A stretch of DNA of 45,218 bases, from positions 1 to 45,218 of the forward strand of contig JAMPCH010000019.1 in the NCBI GenBank assembly GCA_023666265.1. Direction: 5' to 3'. The stretch comes from Roseburia sp. Lineage in GTDB: Bacteria > Bacillota > Clostridia > Oscillospirales > Ruminococcaceae. Of the stretch, positions 22,919 to 32,900 are shown piece by piece; positions within the stretch are counted from its first letter, which is position 1, and every line of letters starts with the position of its first letter. The position numbers were made by a program, and so were the translations under genes. Under the pieces are notes generated by a model. That model was not told the origin of the DNA. It was given only the letters and a program-made list of their open reading frames with translations, and did not search any database.

Positions 22919-22964
22919 ATCGGCGGTGAGATCATAGTGCCGTGATCGATCCGCCGGTTTTTTT
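22919..22964 (+). terminator. Intrinsic terminator
   Basis: CGGCGG (22921-22926) with CCGCCG (22951-22956), enclosing GATCA/TGATC, followed by seven T. Confidence 0.8.
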
Positions 22965-23021
22965 GTTTTTATTTTTTTGGGAAGGCGCGGAGAACCCGCG
23001 AAAGTACATGAAATCCGAAAA

Positions 23022-23789
23022 TTACATCAGCTTTCGATATTTCCCTCGTCCTCTAAACTCTACGATGCCCTTATCTCTTAACACCTGAAGTTGTTGACGT
23101 ATTTTCGCCTTGATATTGTGATTATTCGGGTATTTATGCTCTAAAAAGCTCGCATAACCATATAACTCTTCCAGCGAAAATTCCGTTTCCTTTGTTCTAT
23201 TGACAAGATTCAGCACATCCATCAACCAGCCCCTACTTTCCAAATGGTCGGTTTGTAAATTTTTAATTCGGCTGTATTGCAAAACCACATCGCTTTTCGC
23301 CTTCAAGCTACTATCACGAATGATCTCAATCCGTCCTTGACATGGAATATCGTTATACAAAATCTTACACCCTATCCAACCCGCTCTTCTATCACCGGGC
23401 GGCAATGGCTTACGCCTTTGTATAATTGAATCCACAAAAAAGAATTTCGGAATGAAAGTTAAATCTGTTACCTTTTGATCATCATTATACGATAAAACAA
23501 ACAAATGTGGATTTTTTGCGCTGTTAATCCTCTCAATCATCGTGAAATAAGAGCCGTCGGGGATCGTTTTCCCAATCTTCCCTTTTTTACTTTTTAATTC
23601 AAATATTTCCCCGCAACGATCACATCTTAAATCCGCGACGGGCATATTATTTCGGAGATTACATATATGCGACTTTCCACATATAGGACAGTACATATTT
23701 TTTCCAACCCAGTATTCGCTTAACACACGGGCTTTTTGCGAATTGCTCTTATAATTTGCGGCAATCGAAACATCAAAATAAAAATCCAT
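23022..23789 (-). CDS. DpnI-like restriction endonuclease for methylated GATC
   Basis: 255 residues, against 254 for DpnI of Streptococcus pneumoniae, which it matches throughout: YKSNSQKARVLSEYWV, zinc cysteines CPIC (34, 37) and CDRC (56, 59), catalytic Asp53, Glu64 and Lys66 (in the segments PVAD and FELKSKKG), RRAGWIGC, and the C-terminal winged helix ending KIRQQLQVLRDKGIVEFRGR. DpnI cuts GATC only when the adenine is methylated, so it restricts DNA from Dam-positive sources and needs no partner methylase. No methylase gene adjoins. AT-rich compared with its neighbours, so probably acquired. GAGG lies 6 bases before the ATG. A 66-base gap separates it from the ABC ATPase upstream. Confidence 0.95.
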   Translation of the reverse strand: MDFYFDVSIAANYKSNSQKARVLSEYWVGKNMYCPICGKSHICNLRNNMPVADLRCDRCGEIFELKSKKGKIGKTIPDGSYFTMIERINSAKNPHLFVLSYNDDQKVTDLTFIPKFFFVDSIIQRRKPLPPGDRRAGWIGCKILYNDIPCQGRIEIIRDSSLKAKSDVVLQYSRIKNLQTDHLESRGWLMDVLNLVNRTKETEFSLEELYGYASFLEHKYPNNHNIKAKIRQQLQVLRDKGIVEFRGRGKYRKLM

Positions 23790-23855
23790 TTTTACCTCAT
23801 GTTCATCTCAAGTGTAACTCAAACCGTCTGTTATCGATTGTCCGACTAAAGCTCC

Positions 23856-24557
23856 TTACCACTCTATCTCCTCCACGGGCGTCGGCTTCTCATTCACCGC
23901 GATCTCTCTCACCTTACTGTTCTTCAGCCGAATGACCCGATCCGCCATTGGCGCGATCGCCGAGTTATGGGTGACGAGGACGACGGTCATCCCGCTCTCG
24001 CGACAGGTATCCTGTAAAAGCTTTAGGATCATCTTCCCCGTGTTATAGTCGAGCGCGCCGGTCGGCTCGTCACAAAGGAGGAGCTTCGGCTTTTTCGCGA
24101 GCGCCCGCGCGATCGCGACGCGCTGTTGTTCCCCGCCCGAGAGCTGAGAGGGGAAGTTATCCATACGCTCCGAGAGACCGACCTGTTCTAAAATTTGTTC
24201 CGCCGGGATAAAGTCCTTACAGGTCTGAGCCGCGAGCTCGATATTCTCCTTCGCGGTGAGATTTTGGATCAGGTTATAAAACTGGAAGATAAAGCCGATC
24301 TCATACCGCCGATAAGAGACGAGCTCCTTTTGCCCGTATTTGGCGATGTCCTTCCCGTCGACGAGGATACTCCCCTCGTCGATCGTGTCCATCCCCCCGA
24401 GCATATTTAAGACCGTCGTTTTACCCGAGCCGGAGGGACCGAGAACGATCGCGAGCTCACCCTTCTCAATGTCAAAGGTGATCCCGTCCGAGGCGTTGAT
24501 GGTGATCTCGCCCATTTGATAGCGTTTATAAACGTCCTTGACCGATACAAAGCTCAT
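23856..24557 (-). CDS. ABC transporter ATPase (LolD/MacB type)
   Basis: 233 residues from the ATG at 24557 (GAGGTAGG upstream). Complete nucleotide-binding protein: Walker A GPSGSGKT (40-47), Q-loop near 92, signature LSGGEQQR (139-146), Walker [13 protein letters not shown] (159-170), switch His197. The sequence belongs to the MacB/LolD/FtsE-like group that works with FtsX-fold permeases in export of peptides or lipoproteins, or in stress sensing. Such ATPase genes are normally followed at once by the permease gene. Here the next gene is the DpnI homologue, so the ATPase is orphaned in this window. Confidence 0.9.
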   Translation of the reverse strand: MSFVSVKDVYKRYQMGEITINASDGITFDIEKGELAIVLGPSGSGKTTVLNMLGGMDTIDEGSILVDGKDIAKYGQKELVSYRRYEIGFIFQFYNLIQNLTAKENIELAAQTCKDFIPAEQILEQVGLSERMDNFPSQLSGGEQQRVAIARALAKKPKLLLCDEPTGALDYNTGKMILKLLQDTCRESGMTVVLVTHNSAIAPMADRVIRLKNSKVREIAVNEKPTPVEEIEW

Positions 24558-24573
24558 TGACCTACCTCTTTTT

Positions 24574-24608
24574 AAAAAGAACACCGCGCGGCGTATCACC
24601 GTGCGGTG
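24574..24608 (-). terminator. Terminator between the DUF342 gene and the ABC ATPase gene
   Basis: On the minus strand CACCGCACGG pairs with CCGCGCGGTG (one mismatch), followed by TTCTTTTT. A second GC dyad (24623-24685), closed by AAGCCTT/AAGGCTT, precedes it. Confidence 0.65.
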
Positions 24609-24696
24609 AAAATATTTTATTTTTTGGGAAGCCTTCGCGCGGGAGCGGCGGGCGTTTACGCCCACGCGAGCCTCGCGAAAATATAAGGCTTCGCCT

Positions 24697-26067
24697 TTAT
24701 CGTACCTCGATCTCGCCGTTCGAATTCATACCGACCCGACATTTTCCGTAAATATTCGAGACCGCGTAGCGCGAATAGCCGATCCGAACCGTTACGCCCG
24801 GATAAAGCGACTTTTGGATATGGACGGCGAGGTCGTTCGTATTGATCAGCTCCTCCTCGATCTGTTCAATTCTCTTTCGGATCTTACGGATCTCGCTGAA
24901 GTGAACGTACTTCGCGCGGATCGAGGTCGTCAGCATCTCCTCGCGCTCGGCGCTCAGCGCCGCCGTCTTCTTCTGCTCCTGTAAGACCGTACAGATCTTT
25001 CCGAGCTTATCGAGCTGGGTCGTGTATTCGTCCATTTTTTTCACAAGCTCGATCCGCTCCTCCGCGAGGACAGCCGCGTTCCCGAGGACGATACTCGTAT
25101 GAGTATATGTATCCGAGCCGATGATATTCGCGGTAATATCGGAGAGACAGGTCAGCTTCCCGCCGACGATCACGCCCTTCCCGCTCTTCGCCGTGATCGT
25201 CCCGGTACAGTGTACCTTACAGGCGACTAAGCTTTGGGCGGTGAGATTCCCGCGAACCGAGAGATGAGTATTCTCAAAGAAGCCGGCGGTCACGTTCATT
25301 CCCTCGACCTCTGAGCTGACCGCCCCGTTTTGGATCGAGATGTCGCCGAACGCGATGAGCTGTGCGCCGGTGACGTTCCCTTTGACCGTGATATTCCCGT
25401 GGCTCTTGATGATATAGCCTTCCTTAACGTCGCCCTTGACGAGGATATTCCCGATAAAGTCGATATTCCCGATCGACGCGTCCACGTCCCCGCCGATCAC
25501 GACCTCTTTATCGACGACGAAATGGGTCTTATTCCAGCGAAGGTTTCCCGCCGTCGCCGCGAGGAGGCGACTACCGTCCTCCGAGAGGACGACGCCCGTC
25601 CCGACGGTGAAGGTCGCGGGCTTACCGCCGTACTGGGGTACGGGGACGCCGCGAATATCCGTCCCGGGGACGCCGGGCGTCTCGGGGATAATATCGGCGA
25701 TGACCGTCCCCTCGTCGATGTTACGGATAAAGCCGAGGTTTCTAAAGTCGACGTTGCCGAATTCGTCCTCCTCGAGCTCTTGGGTCTCCTTCATCTCAAA
25801 GTGATACGAGATCGTCCCGTTTTTCCCATCGATCGGCGGATCGCCCTTAGCGATCAAGATACTTTTATCGAATATGTTTTCCTCAAAAATACTTTTCAGC
25901 GCGTCTTCGTCTAAATTATGACGAATACCCTTCGCCGTCACTTCGTCACAGAGCTGTTTATATGTAACGGGAAGTCCGCCGTTACGCGGCGAGGTAACGA
26001 TCACTCTCGCGTTCATGCTTCTGTCGTCAATATTAAAAGTGATCGTCCCGTTAATCGGCTCGGGCAT
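24697..26067 (-). CDS. FapA-like DUF342 protein
   Basis: 456 residues from the ATG at 26067 (AAAGGA 8 bases upstream). DUF342/FapA family: an N-terminal domain (about 1-100), a central right-handed beta-helix with Val/Ile/Gly-rich turns (about 165-320, such as IGGDVDASIGNIDFIGNILV and KSHGNITVKGNVTGAQLIAF), then a long coiled coil (about 345-410) and a small C-terminal beta part. These proteins are cytoplasmic or polar, with no settled enzymatic role; some act in motility, cell-surface or signalling contexts. No c-di-GMP or other ligand motif is evident. Confidence 0.8.
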   Translation of the reverse strand: MPEPINGTITFNIDDRSMNARVIVTSPRNGGLPVTYKQLCDEVTAKGIRHNLDEDALKSIFEENIFDKSILIAKGDPPIDGKNGTISYHFEMKETQELEEDEFGNVDFRNLGFIRNIDEGTVIADIIPETPGVPGTDIRGVPVPQYGGKPATFTVGTGVVLSEDGSRLLAATAGNLRWNKTHFVVDKEVVIGGDVDASIGNIDFIGNILVKGDVKEGYIIKSHGNITVKGNVTGAQLIAFGDISIQNGAVSSEVEGMNVTAGFFENTHLSVRGNLTAQSLVACKVHCTGTITAKSGKGVIVGGKLTCLSDITANIIGSDTYTHTSIVLGNAAVLAEERIELVKKMDEYTTQLDKLGKICTVLQEQKKTAALSAEREEMLTTSIRAKYVHFSEIRKIRKRIEQIEEELINTNDLAVHIQKSLYPGVTVRIGYSRYAVSNIYGKCRVGMNSNGEIEVR

Positions 26068-26290
26068 TTTCATCATCCTTTCCGTAAATTTCCCCCGATC
26101 GAGCCGAGGCATTTGAATGAAAAATAAGAAATATCCTTACCAAACAATAAAAACATGGGGATAACTCCGTCCGACCGCTTTTTTCGCGCGAGCCGATCAA
26201 GACCGCGCAAACCGCCGATTTATCGTTCCTATTACGAAAAATCATGCACAAAACCGCCCATACGGAGTATAGGTTACGCTAACCGTTTAT

Positions 26291-26299
26291 ATTATAGCA
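26291..26299 (-). promoter_or_regulatory. Extended -10 promoter for the DUF342 gene
   Basis: TGCTATAAT on the minus strand (26299-26291), in an AT-rich stretch between pcrA and the DUF342 gene; no good -35. Bases 26068-26290 show no gene. Confidence 0.5.
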
Positions 26300-26344
26300 C
26301 ACTTTTTTTAAAAATGCCATAGTTTTTTAAAAATTTTTTTAAAT

Positions 26345-28720
26345 TTATTCTATTTTTGTTATTTTTGCGAAATTCGCCATCAGCTTTTTTGTCCCGACCG
26401 TATCAAAGCCGACCTCTAAGAGGGTATCGTTCCCGAGCGGCGAAGCGGAAAGGACCGTCCCGTCACCAAAAACCCGGTGGCGTATCCGATCCCCCGCTGC
26501 GAAATGTTGGATCGGCGTGGGCGCGGAGACGGGGGCGGGCGCGCTCCGCTCGCGAAGGTAGTTCTTCCGCCCTGCCCGTGCCGCGCGAGGCTCGGCGGAG
26601 GAGGCGGACGCGCCCGTCCGCTTCGTCTGATCGTCGAGTTCCATATACTCGGGCGGGATCTCGCGGATAAAGCGCGAGAGCGGGTTATGCATCGTCTGAC
26701 CGTACAAAAGGCGCGTCTCGGCGTTCGTGATGTATAGATAGCGCTTCGCGCGGGTGATCGCGACGTAACAGAGCCGCCGCTCCTCCTCGAGCTCCGTCGC
26801 GTCGGTCATACTCCGATAAGAGGGGAAGATATTCTCCTCCGCCCCGACGAGGAATACCCGCTCAAACTCCAGCCCCTTCGCCGCGTGCATCGTCATTAAG
26901 ACGACCCGATCCTCTTCCCCGTCGAGGCTGTCGAGGTCGGAGATGAGCGCCACCTGCTCCAAATAATCAAAAAGCGTATGGTTCTCGTTCTCCTCACAAA
27001 AGGTGATCATCGCGGATTTAAGCTCGCGGATATTCTCGAGCCGACCCGCGCCCTCGTCCCCTTGGGTCATAAGCATGAGGGTATAGCCCGACTGCTCTAA
27101 AAGATCGTCTAAAAGGTCGGTGATCTCCCGCTCCTGCGCCGTATCGATCAGCTCGCGGAACATTCGCGCCACGGGGAGGAGGGTCTTCGCCTTCCGCGCG
27201 AGCGACGGATAGGTCTCACATTCCTCCATGACCTCGATCGGGCTGATCCCCCGCCCCTCGGCGATCCGCGCGATCTCCGCCTGAGTCGCGTCGCCGATCC
27301 CGCGCTTCGGCTCGTTGATGATCCGCGAGAGGCGAACCATATCATAGGGGTTGTTGATGACGCTTAAATACGCGAGGACGTCGCGAACCTCCTTACGGTC
27401 GTAGAAGCGCGTCCCGCCGATGATCCGATACGGGACAGCCATTTTCCCGAGCGCAAGCTCAAACGTCCGCGACTGGGCGTTCGTTCGGTAAAGGATCGCG
27501 TTCTCGGCGAAGCCGCCGCCCTTCCCCTTCGCGTTCAGGATCTCGTTCGCGACAAAAAGCGCCTCGCTCTGTTCGTCCCGGAAGCGGCAGACCTTGATCC
27601 TCTCCCCCTCGCCGAGATCCGACCAGAGCGTCTTGTCCTTATGCTGGGTATTGTTTCGGATCACGGCGTTCGCCGCGTCGAGGATCCGCGAGGTCGAGCG
27701 GTAATTTTGTTCGAGCTTGATCGTCGTCCCGTGAAACTCCTTCTCAAAGGAAAGGATATTCTCGATCGTCGCGCCGCGAAAGCGGTAGATCGACTGATCC
27801 TCGTCGCCGACGACACAGAGATTTCCCCGCCCCCCCGCGAGGAGCTTCACCAGCTCGTACTGGGCGGCGTTTGTGTCCTGATACTCGTCGACCATGACGT
27901 AATCGAAGTGATTTTGCCAGTATTCGAGCGCGGCGGGGTCGCTCCGAAAGACCTCGACCGTCTTCATGATGATGTCGTCAAAGTCGAGCGCGTTCGCCGC
28001 CTTGAGCCGCTTCTGATATTCTATGTATACGTCGCGGATCACGCCGAGCTGATAATCCCGTTCGCCCCTCGAATTATTCGCGGGGAAAGCCTCCGGCGGG
28101 ATCAGCTTGTCCTTCGCGCGGGAGATCGCGCTCAAAAGCATTTTTTCCGGGAAGTTTTTATTCGAGATATTGAGCGACTCGAGTACCGCCTTGACGACCC
28201 GCTTACTGTCGTCGGTATCATAGATCGTGAAATTGGACGAATAGCCGATACTCTCGATGCTCCGCCGTAAGATCCGCACACAGCAGGAATGGAACGTAAA
28301 CGCCCAAACGTCCGCCGCCGGCGCGCTCATCCGCGAAAGGCGCTCCTTTAGCTCCGCCGCCGCCTTATTCGTAAACGTGACCGCGAGGATCTTCCAAGGC
28401 TTCGCGCGGTGAAACCCGATCAGCTCCGAGAGATGACCGACGACCTCGGGCGTGATATTTTCGTCATAAGCGCCCTTGGCGTAAAGCTCTAAAAACCGCG
28501 CGTCGTCCTCGGAGAGCGCCGGCGCATAGTCACTATGATACGCCTCGCCAAAAAGGAGGAGGTTCGCGATCCGATTACAAAGGACGGTCGTCTTTCCGCT
28601 CCCCGCGCCCGCGATGATAAGGACCGCGCCCTCGGTCTTAAAGATCGCCTTTTTTTGCATTTCGTTCGTCCGGGCAAAAAAATGCTCGAGCGCGTTTCGC
28701 TTTAATGTCATAAAATCCAT
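26345..28720 (-). CDS. pcrA: ATP-dependent DNA helicase PcrA/UvrD
   Basis: 791 residues. 3'-5' superfamily 1 helicase for repair, replication restart and removal of RecA or RNA polymerase. Seen: Q-motif region, Walker A AGAGSGKT (37-44), TFTNKAA (115-121), Walker B VDEYQDTN (277-284), GDEDQSIYRFRGA, QNYRSTSRIL, TMHAAKGLEF, and VAITRAKRYLYI. The C-terminal 55 residues (DRIRHRVFGDGTVLSAS onward) form the Tudor-like RNA polymerase-binding domain typical of PcrA in Firmicutes. AAAGGAAA before the ATG. Not adjacent to ligA here. Confidence 0.95.
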   Translation of the reverse strand: MDFMTLKRNALEHFFARTNEMQKKAIFKTEGAVLIIAGAGSGKTTVLCNRIANLLLFGEAYHSDYAPALSEDDARFLELYAKGAYDENITPEVVGHLSELIGFHRAKPWKILAVTFTNKAAAELKERLSRMSAPAADVWAFTFHSCCVRILRRSIESIGYSSNFTIYDTDDSKRVVKAVLESLNISNKNFPEKMLLSAISRAKDKLIPPEAFPANNSRGERDYQLGVIRDVYIEYQKRLKAANALDFDDIIMKTVEVFRSDPAALEYWQNHFDYVMVDEYQDTNAAQYELVKLLAGGRGNLCVVGDEDQSIYRFRGATIENILSFEKEFHGTTIKLEQNYRSTSRILDAANAVIRNNTQHKDKTLWSDLGEGERIKVCRFRDEQSEALFVANEILNAKGKGGGFAENAILYRTNAQSRTFELALGKMAVPYRIIGGTRFYDRKEVRDVLAYLSVINNPYDMVRLSRIINEPKRGIGDATQAEIARIAEGRGISPIEVMEECETYPSLARKAKTLLPVARMFRELIDTAQEREITDLLDDLLEQSGYTLMLMTQGDEGAGRLENIRELKSAMITFCEENENHTLFDYLEQVALISDLDSLDGEEDRVVLMTMHAAKGLEFERVFLVGAEENIFPSYRSMTDATELEEERRLCYVAITRAKRYLYITNAETRLLYGQTMHNPLSRFIREIPPEYMELDDQTKRTGASASSAEPRAARAGRKNYLRERSAPAPVSAPTPIQHFAAGDRIRHRVFGDGTVLSASPLGNDTLLEVGFDTVGTKKLMANFAKITKIE

Positions 28721-28774
28721 TGGGTTTCCTTTCGTCGGCGATGTTCCTATGATTTATTTTTATGAACATCCCCG

Positions 28775-28826
28775 TAAACAAGCGCAAGCCCGACGCGTTT
28801 TTCAATGCGTCAGGTCGCGCTTTTTT
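28775..28826 (-). terminator. Terminator of the SPFH gene
   Basis: On the minus strand AAGCGC-GA-CCTGACGC pairs with GCGTCGGG-CTT-GCGCTT, followed by GTTT. The stem is strong but the T-tract poor; read on the plus strand it is followed by six T. Confidence 0.55.
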
Positions 28827-28857
28827 ATTTTATTTTTCTTTATTTTGTGAAGGCGGA

Positions 28858-29802
28858 TCACTCCGCCGCCGTCTGCGCCGAGGGCGTACTCGCGCGGTTC
28901 TCCGCCGTCGGGAGCGTACTTGTACCCGCGCTCTCATTCAGGACAAAGAAGGGGTTCACGCCGTCGCTGATGACTTGGGGGAGGACGCCGTTCCAGTTCG
29001 TGATCTTCAGATATTCGATATAGTTCGGACTGCTCTCGAGCTTCTCTTGGACGACCTCGATCGCGTAAGCCTGAGCGTCCGCGGCGAGCTTAACGCTGTC
29101 CGCCTCCGCTTGGGCGGCGATGACGGTCTGTTTTCCCTTTTCCTCCTCCTCGCGGGTCTTATTCTCCATTTTGAGCGCGTCCTGCGCGGCGATGACCTTC
29201 GCTTGAATGGAGGATTCAAACGCGTCGTCAAAGCTTAAATTCTCGATCGCGAAGGATTGGACGATGATCCCTTTTTCCGCGAGGAGGGGGGTCAGCTCGT
29301 TCTCGATCCTCAGCTGTACCTCACTACGCGACTGGACAAGCTCCTCCGCCTTGACCTTCCCGATCTCGTTTTTGGTGATCTTGGCGACGTTCTGGACGAG
29401 GAGCTTTTGTTCGACGTTCCCGATCCCGACCTCGCGGATGATCTCGGAGAGCATGGATTTATCATAGCTGTAGTTGAGCTTTAGTTTTAGCTCTTGTACC
29501 GTCTGGGTATCGCTCGTATACGCGTCCTCGGTGGTCGCGTAGACCTGTTCTCTGATGTCGACCTGTTCGATATTCTCGACGAAGGGGATACAGAAATTGA
29601 GCCCCGCGCCGAGGTTCGCGTTGACGATCTGACCGAAGCGGTATTTTACCCCAATAAAGCCCTCGTTTACGATCGTGAAGCAGTTGAACAAGATCACGAG
29701 GATCAGCGCGAGGACGATCACGACAGCCGCGATCCTCCCGCCATTCTTTTTCGTCCCGCCGCCCTGCGGCGCGGTATTGGTCGTAAATTTAAATTCAGCC
29801 AT
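28858..29802 (-). CDS. SPFH/Band 7 (prohibitin-like) membrane protein
   Basis: 314 residues. Short cytoplasmic Gly-rich tail, one membrane helix (about 23-43), SPFH domain (about 44-215: EGFIGVKYRFGQIVNANLGA, QVDIREQVYATTEDAYTSD), then an Ala/Glu coiled coil (about 215-260) and a Ser/Thr-rich tail. Such proteins form ring oligomers that organise membranes and modulate proteases such as FtsH. AAAGGAAGG before the ATG and a full-consensus promoter upstream. Transcribed alone. Confidence 0.88.
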   Translation of the reverse strand: MAEFKFTTNTAPQGGGTKKNGGRIAAVVIVLALILVILFNCFTIVNEGFIGVKYRFGQIVNANLGAGLNFCIPFVENIEQVDIREQVYATTEDAYTSDTQTVQELKLKLNYSYDKSMLSEIIREVGIGNVEQKLLVQNVAKITKNEIGKVKAEELVQSRSEVQLRIENELTPLLAEKGIIVQSFAIENLSFDDAFESSIQAKVIAAQDALKMENKTREEEEKGKQTVIAAQAEADSVKLAADAQAYAIEVVQEKLESSPNYIEYLKITNWNGVLPQVISDGVNPFFVLNESAGTSTLPTAENRASTPSAQTAAE

Positions 29803-29889
29803 ATTGTTTCCTTCCTTTCATATGGGACTTCGCCGCCGAAGCGCTCCCGCTCCCGACGGATCTGAGTAAATTTAATTTACCGTAATTTT

Positions 29890-29918
29890 ATTATAGCACA
29901 CTTTATCGACGATGTCAA
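29890..29918 (-). promoter_or_regulatory. Sigma-A promoter of the SPFH gene
   Basis: TTGACA (29918-29913), 17 bases, TATAAT (29895-29890) on the minus strand, also with an upstream TGC giving an extended -10. Confidence 0.88.
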
Positions 29919-29985
29919 TACTTTTTTGTAAATTTTATTTACAGGCGTAAAGACCCGCGCCTTCCCTAAAAAATAAATCAAAAAA

Positions 29986-32900
29986 TCAAACGCTCATCAG
30001 CTCGGAATAGCGATCCGTGACCTCGGCGGCGGGCGGCTTGACCGCGCCCGTCTCCTCGCCGTTCCGAATTTTTTTCATCGCTTGAGACAGCATCAGCTTG
30101 ATCCGATTGATCTGATTGACCTCGGACGCGCCGGGGTCATAGTCGACCGCGATGATGTTTGAGTCGGGATTGCGCCGCCGTAGCTCGCCGATCACGCCCT
30201 TCCCCGTTACGTGGTTCGGAAGACAGGCGAAGGGCTGCATACAAATAATATTGTTGACCCCGCTATGCATCAGCTCGATCATCTCCGCCGAGAGGAACCA
30301 CCCCTCGCCCGCGATATTCCCGGTCGAGACGATCCCGTCCACCATACGCCGCATTTCGGCGATCGGCGTGAACGTTCCGAACTTCGTCCCCTCAAGCGCG
30401 TCGATAAACGGCTTTTCGAGCCATTCGAGGAGGTCGATCGCGCGATTGCTGAGGAAGTAGCGCTTTTTTGAAACCGTCAAAAGCTCGTGGCGCGAATTCG
30501 CGTGGTCACAGAAGAAGTAGAAAAATCCCATCAGGTCGGGGACGACCGCCTCCGCGCCCTCCTGCTCGACGAGGCTCACGACGTCGTTATTCGCGATCGG
30601 ATTGTATTTTACGAGAATTTCCCCGACGATCCCGACGCGCGGCTTAACAATATCGAGGGTCGGGAGCGCGCCAAATTCCTCGACGATCCGCCGGATATTC
30701 TCCTTATAACGCTTAAAGCTGATCTTTTGAAGGTCTTCGCGTAAATAGGCGTTCCACTTTTCGTACAGGCGGTCGGCGCTCCCCTTCTCCGCCTCATAGG
30801 GGCGGACGCGGTAGAGACAGCGACAAAGCACGTCCCCGTAAACGACCGCCATAAGTGCCCGAACCGCGAGCGGTAGGCTCAGCTTAAAGCCCGGCTGTTT
30901 CTCCATCCCGTTAAAATTGAGCGAGAGGAGCGGCGTATCCCCGTAACCTCCGTCGATGAGCGCCTTTTTGATCATACTGACGTAGTTCGTCGCGCGGCAT
31001 GCGCCGCCCGTTTGGGTGATCATAAGCGCCGTTTTATCGAGATCGTATTCCCCGCTCTCGAGCGCGTGCATCAGCTGACCGATCGTTAAGATCGAGGGGT
31101 AACACGCGTCGTTATTCACGTATTTTAAGCCGGTATCGACGACCTTTTTTGAATAATCCTTTAAGATCACGAGCCGATAGCCCGAGTAGTTAAAGGCGCT
31201 CTCGAGAAGCTCGAAATGATACGGCGCCATCTGGGGCGCGAGGATCGTATACCGCTCGTTCATCTCCTTTGTGTAAACGGGCTGTCGCTTATAGCCGGTA
31301 TAGACCTCGTCGCTATGATAGCCCGCGCGTTCGCGCTCCTCCATGACCGAGAGGAGAGAGCGAAGGCGGATCCGCGCCGCGCCGAGGTTATTGACCTCGT
31401 CGATCTTTAAGAGGGTATACATTCTCCCGCTCCCCTGTAAGATCTCCTGTACCTCGTCGGTCGTTACCGCGTCTAAGCCACAGCCGAAGCTCGTAAGCTG
31501 GACGAGCTCGAGATTTTCCTCCCCGCCGACGAAAGCCGCCGCCGCGTACAGGCGGCTATGATACATCCACTGATCGACGACGCGGATCGGGCGCGGGAGC
31601 TTCCCGAGGTGGGCGACGCTGTCCTCGGTCAGGACGGCGAACCCATAGCCGTTGATCATCTCGGGGATCCCGTGGTTGATCTCGGGGTCGACGTGATAGG
31701 GTCGTCCCGCGAGGACGATCCCCTTCTTCCCCGTTTCGCGGAGCATTTTTACGGTCTCCTCGCCTTTTTGACGAATATCCCTTTTATAGGCGCGATCCTC
31801 GGCATAAGCCTTGGCGAGCGCCGAGCCGATCTCCTCGCCGCCGATCCCGAGCGGGTAAAATTCCTCGACGAGCCGACGAGCCATCGCCTTTTCGTCATAG
31901 ATCGGGAGGAAGGGGTTCATAAACCGAATTTTTTGATCTCGAAGCTCGGGGACGGAATTTTTGATGACCTCGCTGTAGCTCGCGACAACGGGACAGTTAT
32001 AGTGATTGTCGCCGCCGCTCCCGTTGTCCATTTCATACGTTAAGGAGGGGTAAAAGATAAACTCGACCCCGTCGTTTAAAAGCGAAACGATATGCCCGTG
32101 AGAAAGCTTGGCGGGGTAGCAGACGGACTCCGACGGCATCGTCTCGATCCCCATATCGTAGATCTCACGCGAGGACTTAGGCGAGAGCTTCACGCTATAG
32201 CCGAGGGCGGTAAAAAACGTGAACCAAAAGGGATAATTCTCATACATCCCGAGGACGCGCGGAAGCCCGACCACGCCGCGCTTCGCCTCCTCGGCGGGGA
32301 GCGGCTTATAATACTCAAAAAGCCGCTTATATTTATAGTCAAAAAGGTTTGGAAGGTCGGAGCGCTCCTTAGAGCCGCCCGCGCCGCGCTCACAGCGGTT
32401 GTTCGTGATAAAGCGCTTCCCGTCGCCGAACTTACTGATCGTGAGGAGACAGTTATTGGAACATCTCCCGCACCGCGCGGTGGATTTTTGGATCGTAAAG
32501 CTCTCGAGCGCGTCCGCCTTCGCGAGGGTCGATCCCTTCCCGTCGTCGCGCTGCATGGCGACGAGGGCGCTCCCGTACGCGCCCATTAAGCCCGCCTGAT
32601 CGGGGCGCGTCACCTCCCGCCCACAGGTCAGCTCAAACGCCCGAAGGACGGAGGGGTTTAAAAACGTCCCGCCCTGTACGATGATCTTTTCGCCCATCGC
32701 CTTTGGGTCGCGGATTTTTATGACCTTAAAGAGCGCGTTCTTAACGACGGAGTAGCTCAACCCCGCAGAAATATCCGCGACGCTCGCGCCCTCCTTTTGC
32801 GCCTGTTTTACGCGGCTGTTCATAAAGACGGTACAGCGCGAGCCGAGATCGACGGGGTTCTCCGCCGTTAGTCCGACCTCGGCGAATTCCTTACTCGTCA

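Noticed and set aside
28741-28769. ATGTTC...GAACAT dyad before pcrA as a LexA box
   Set aside because: Half-site orientation and spacing do not fit the GAAC-N4-GTTC form of the Firmicutes SOS box.
29494-29865. Long antisense frames over the SPFH, activase, PcrA and DUF342 genes
   Set aside because: High GC and biased third positions open the opposite frames. None has a ribosome binding site or recognisable domain, and the sense genes are certain.
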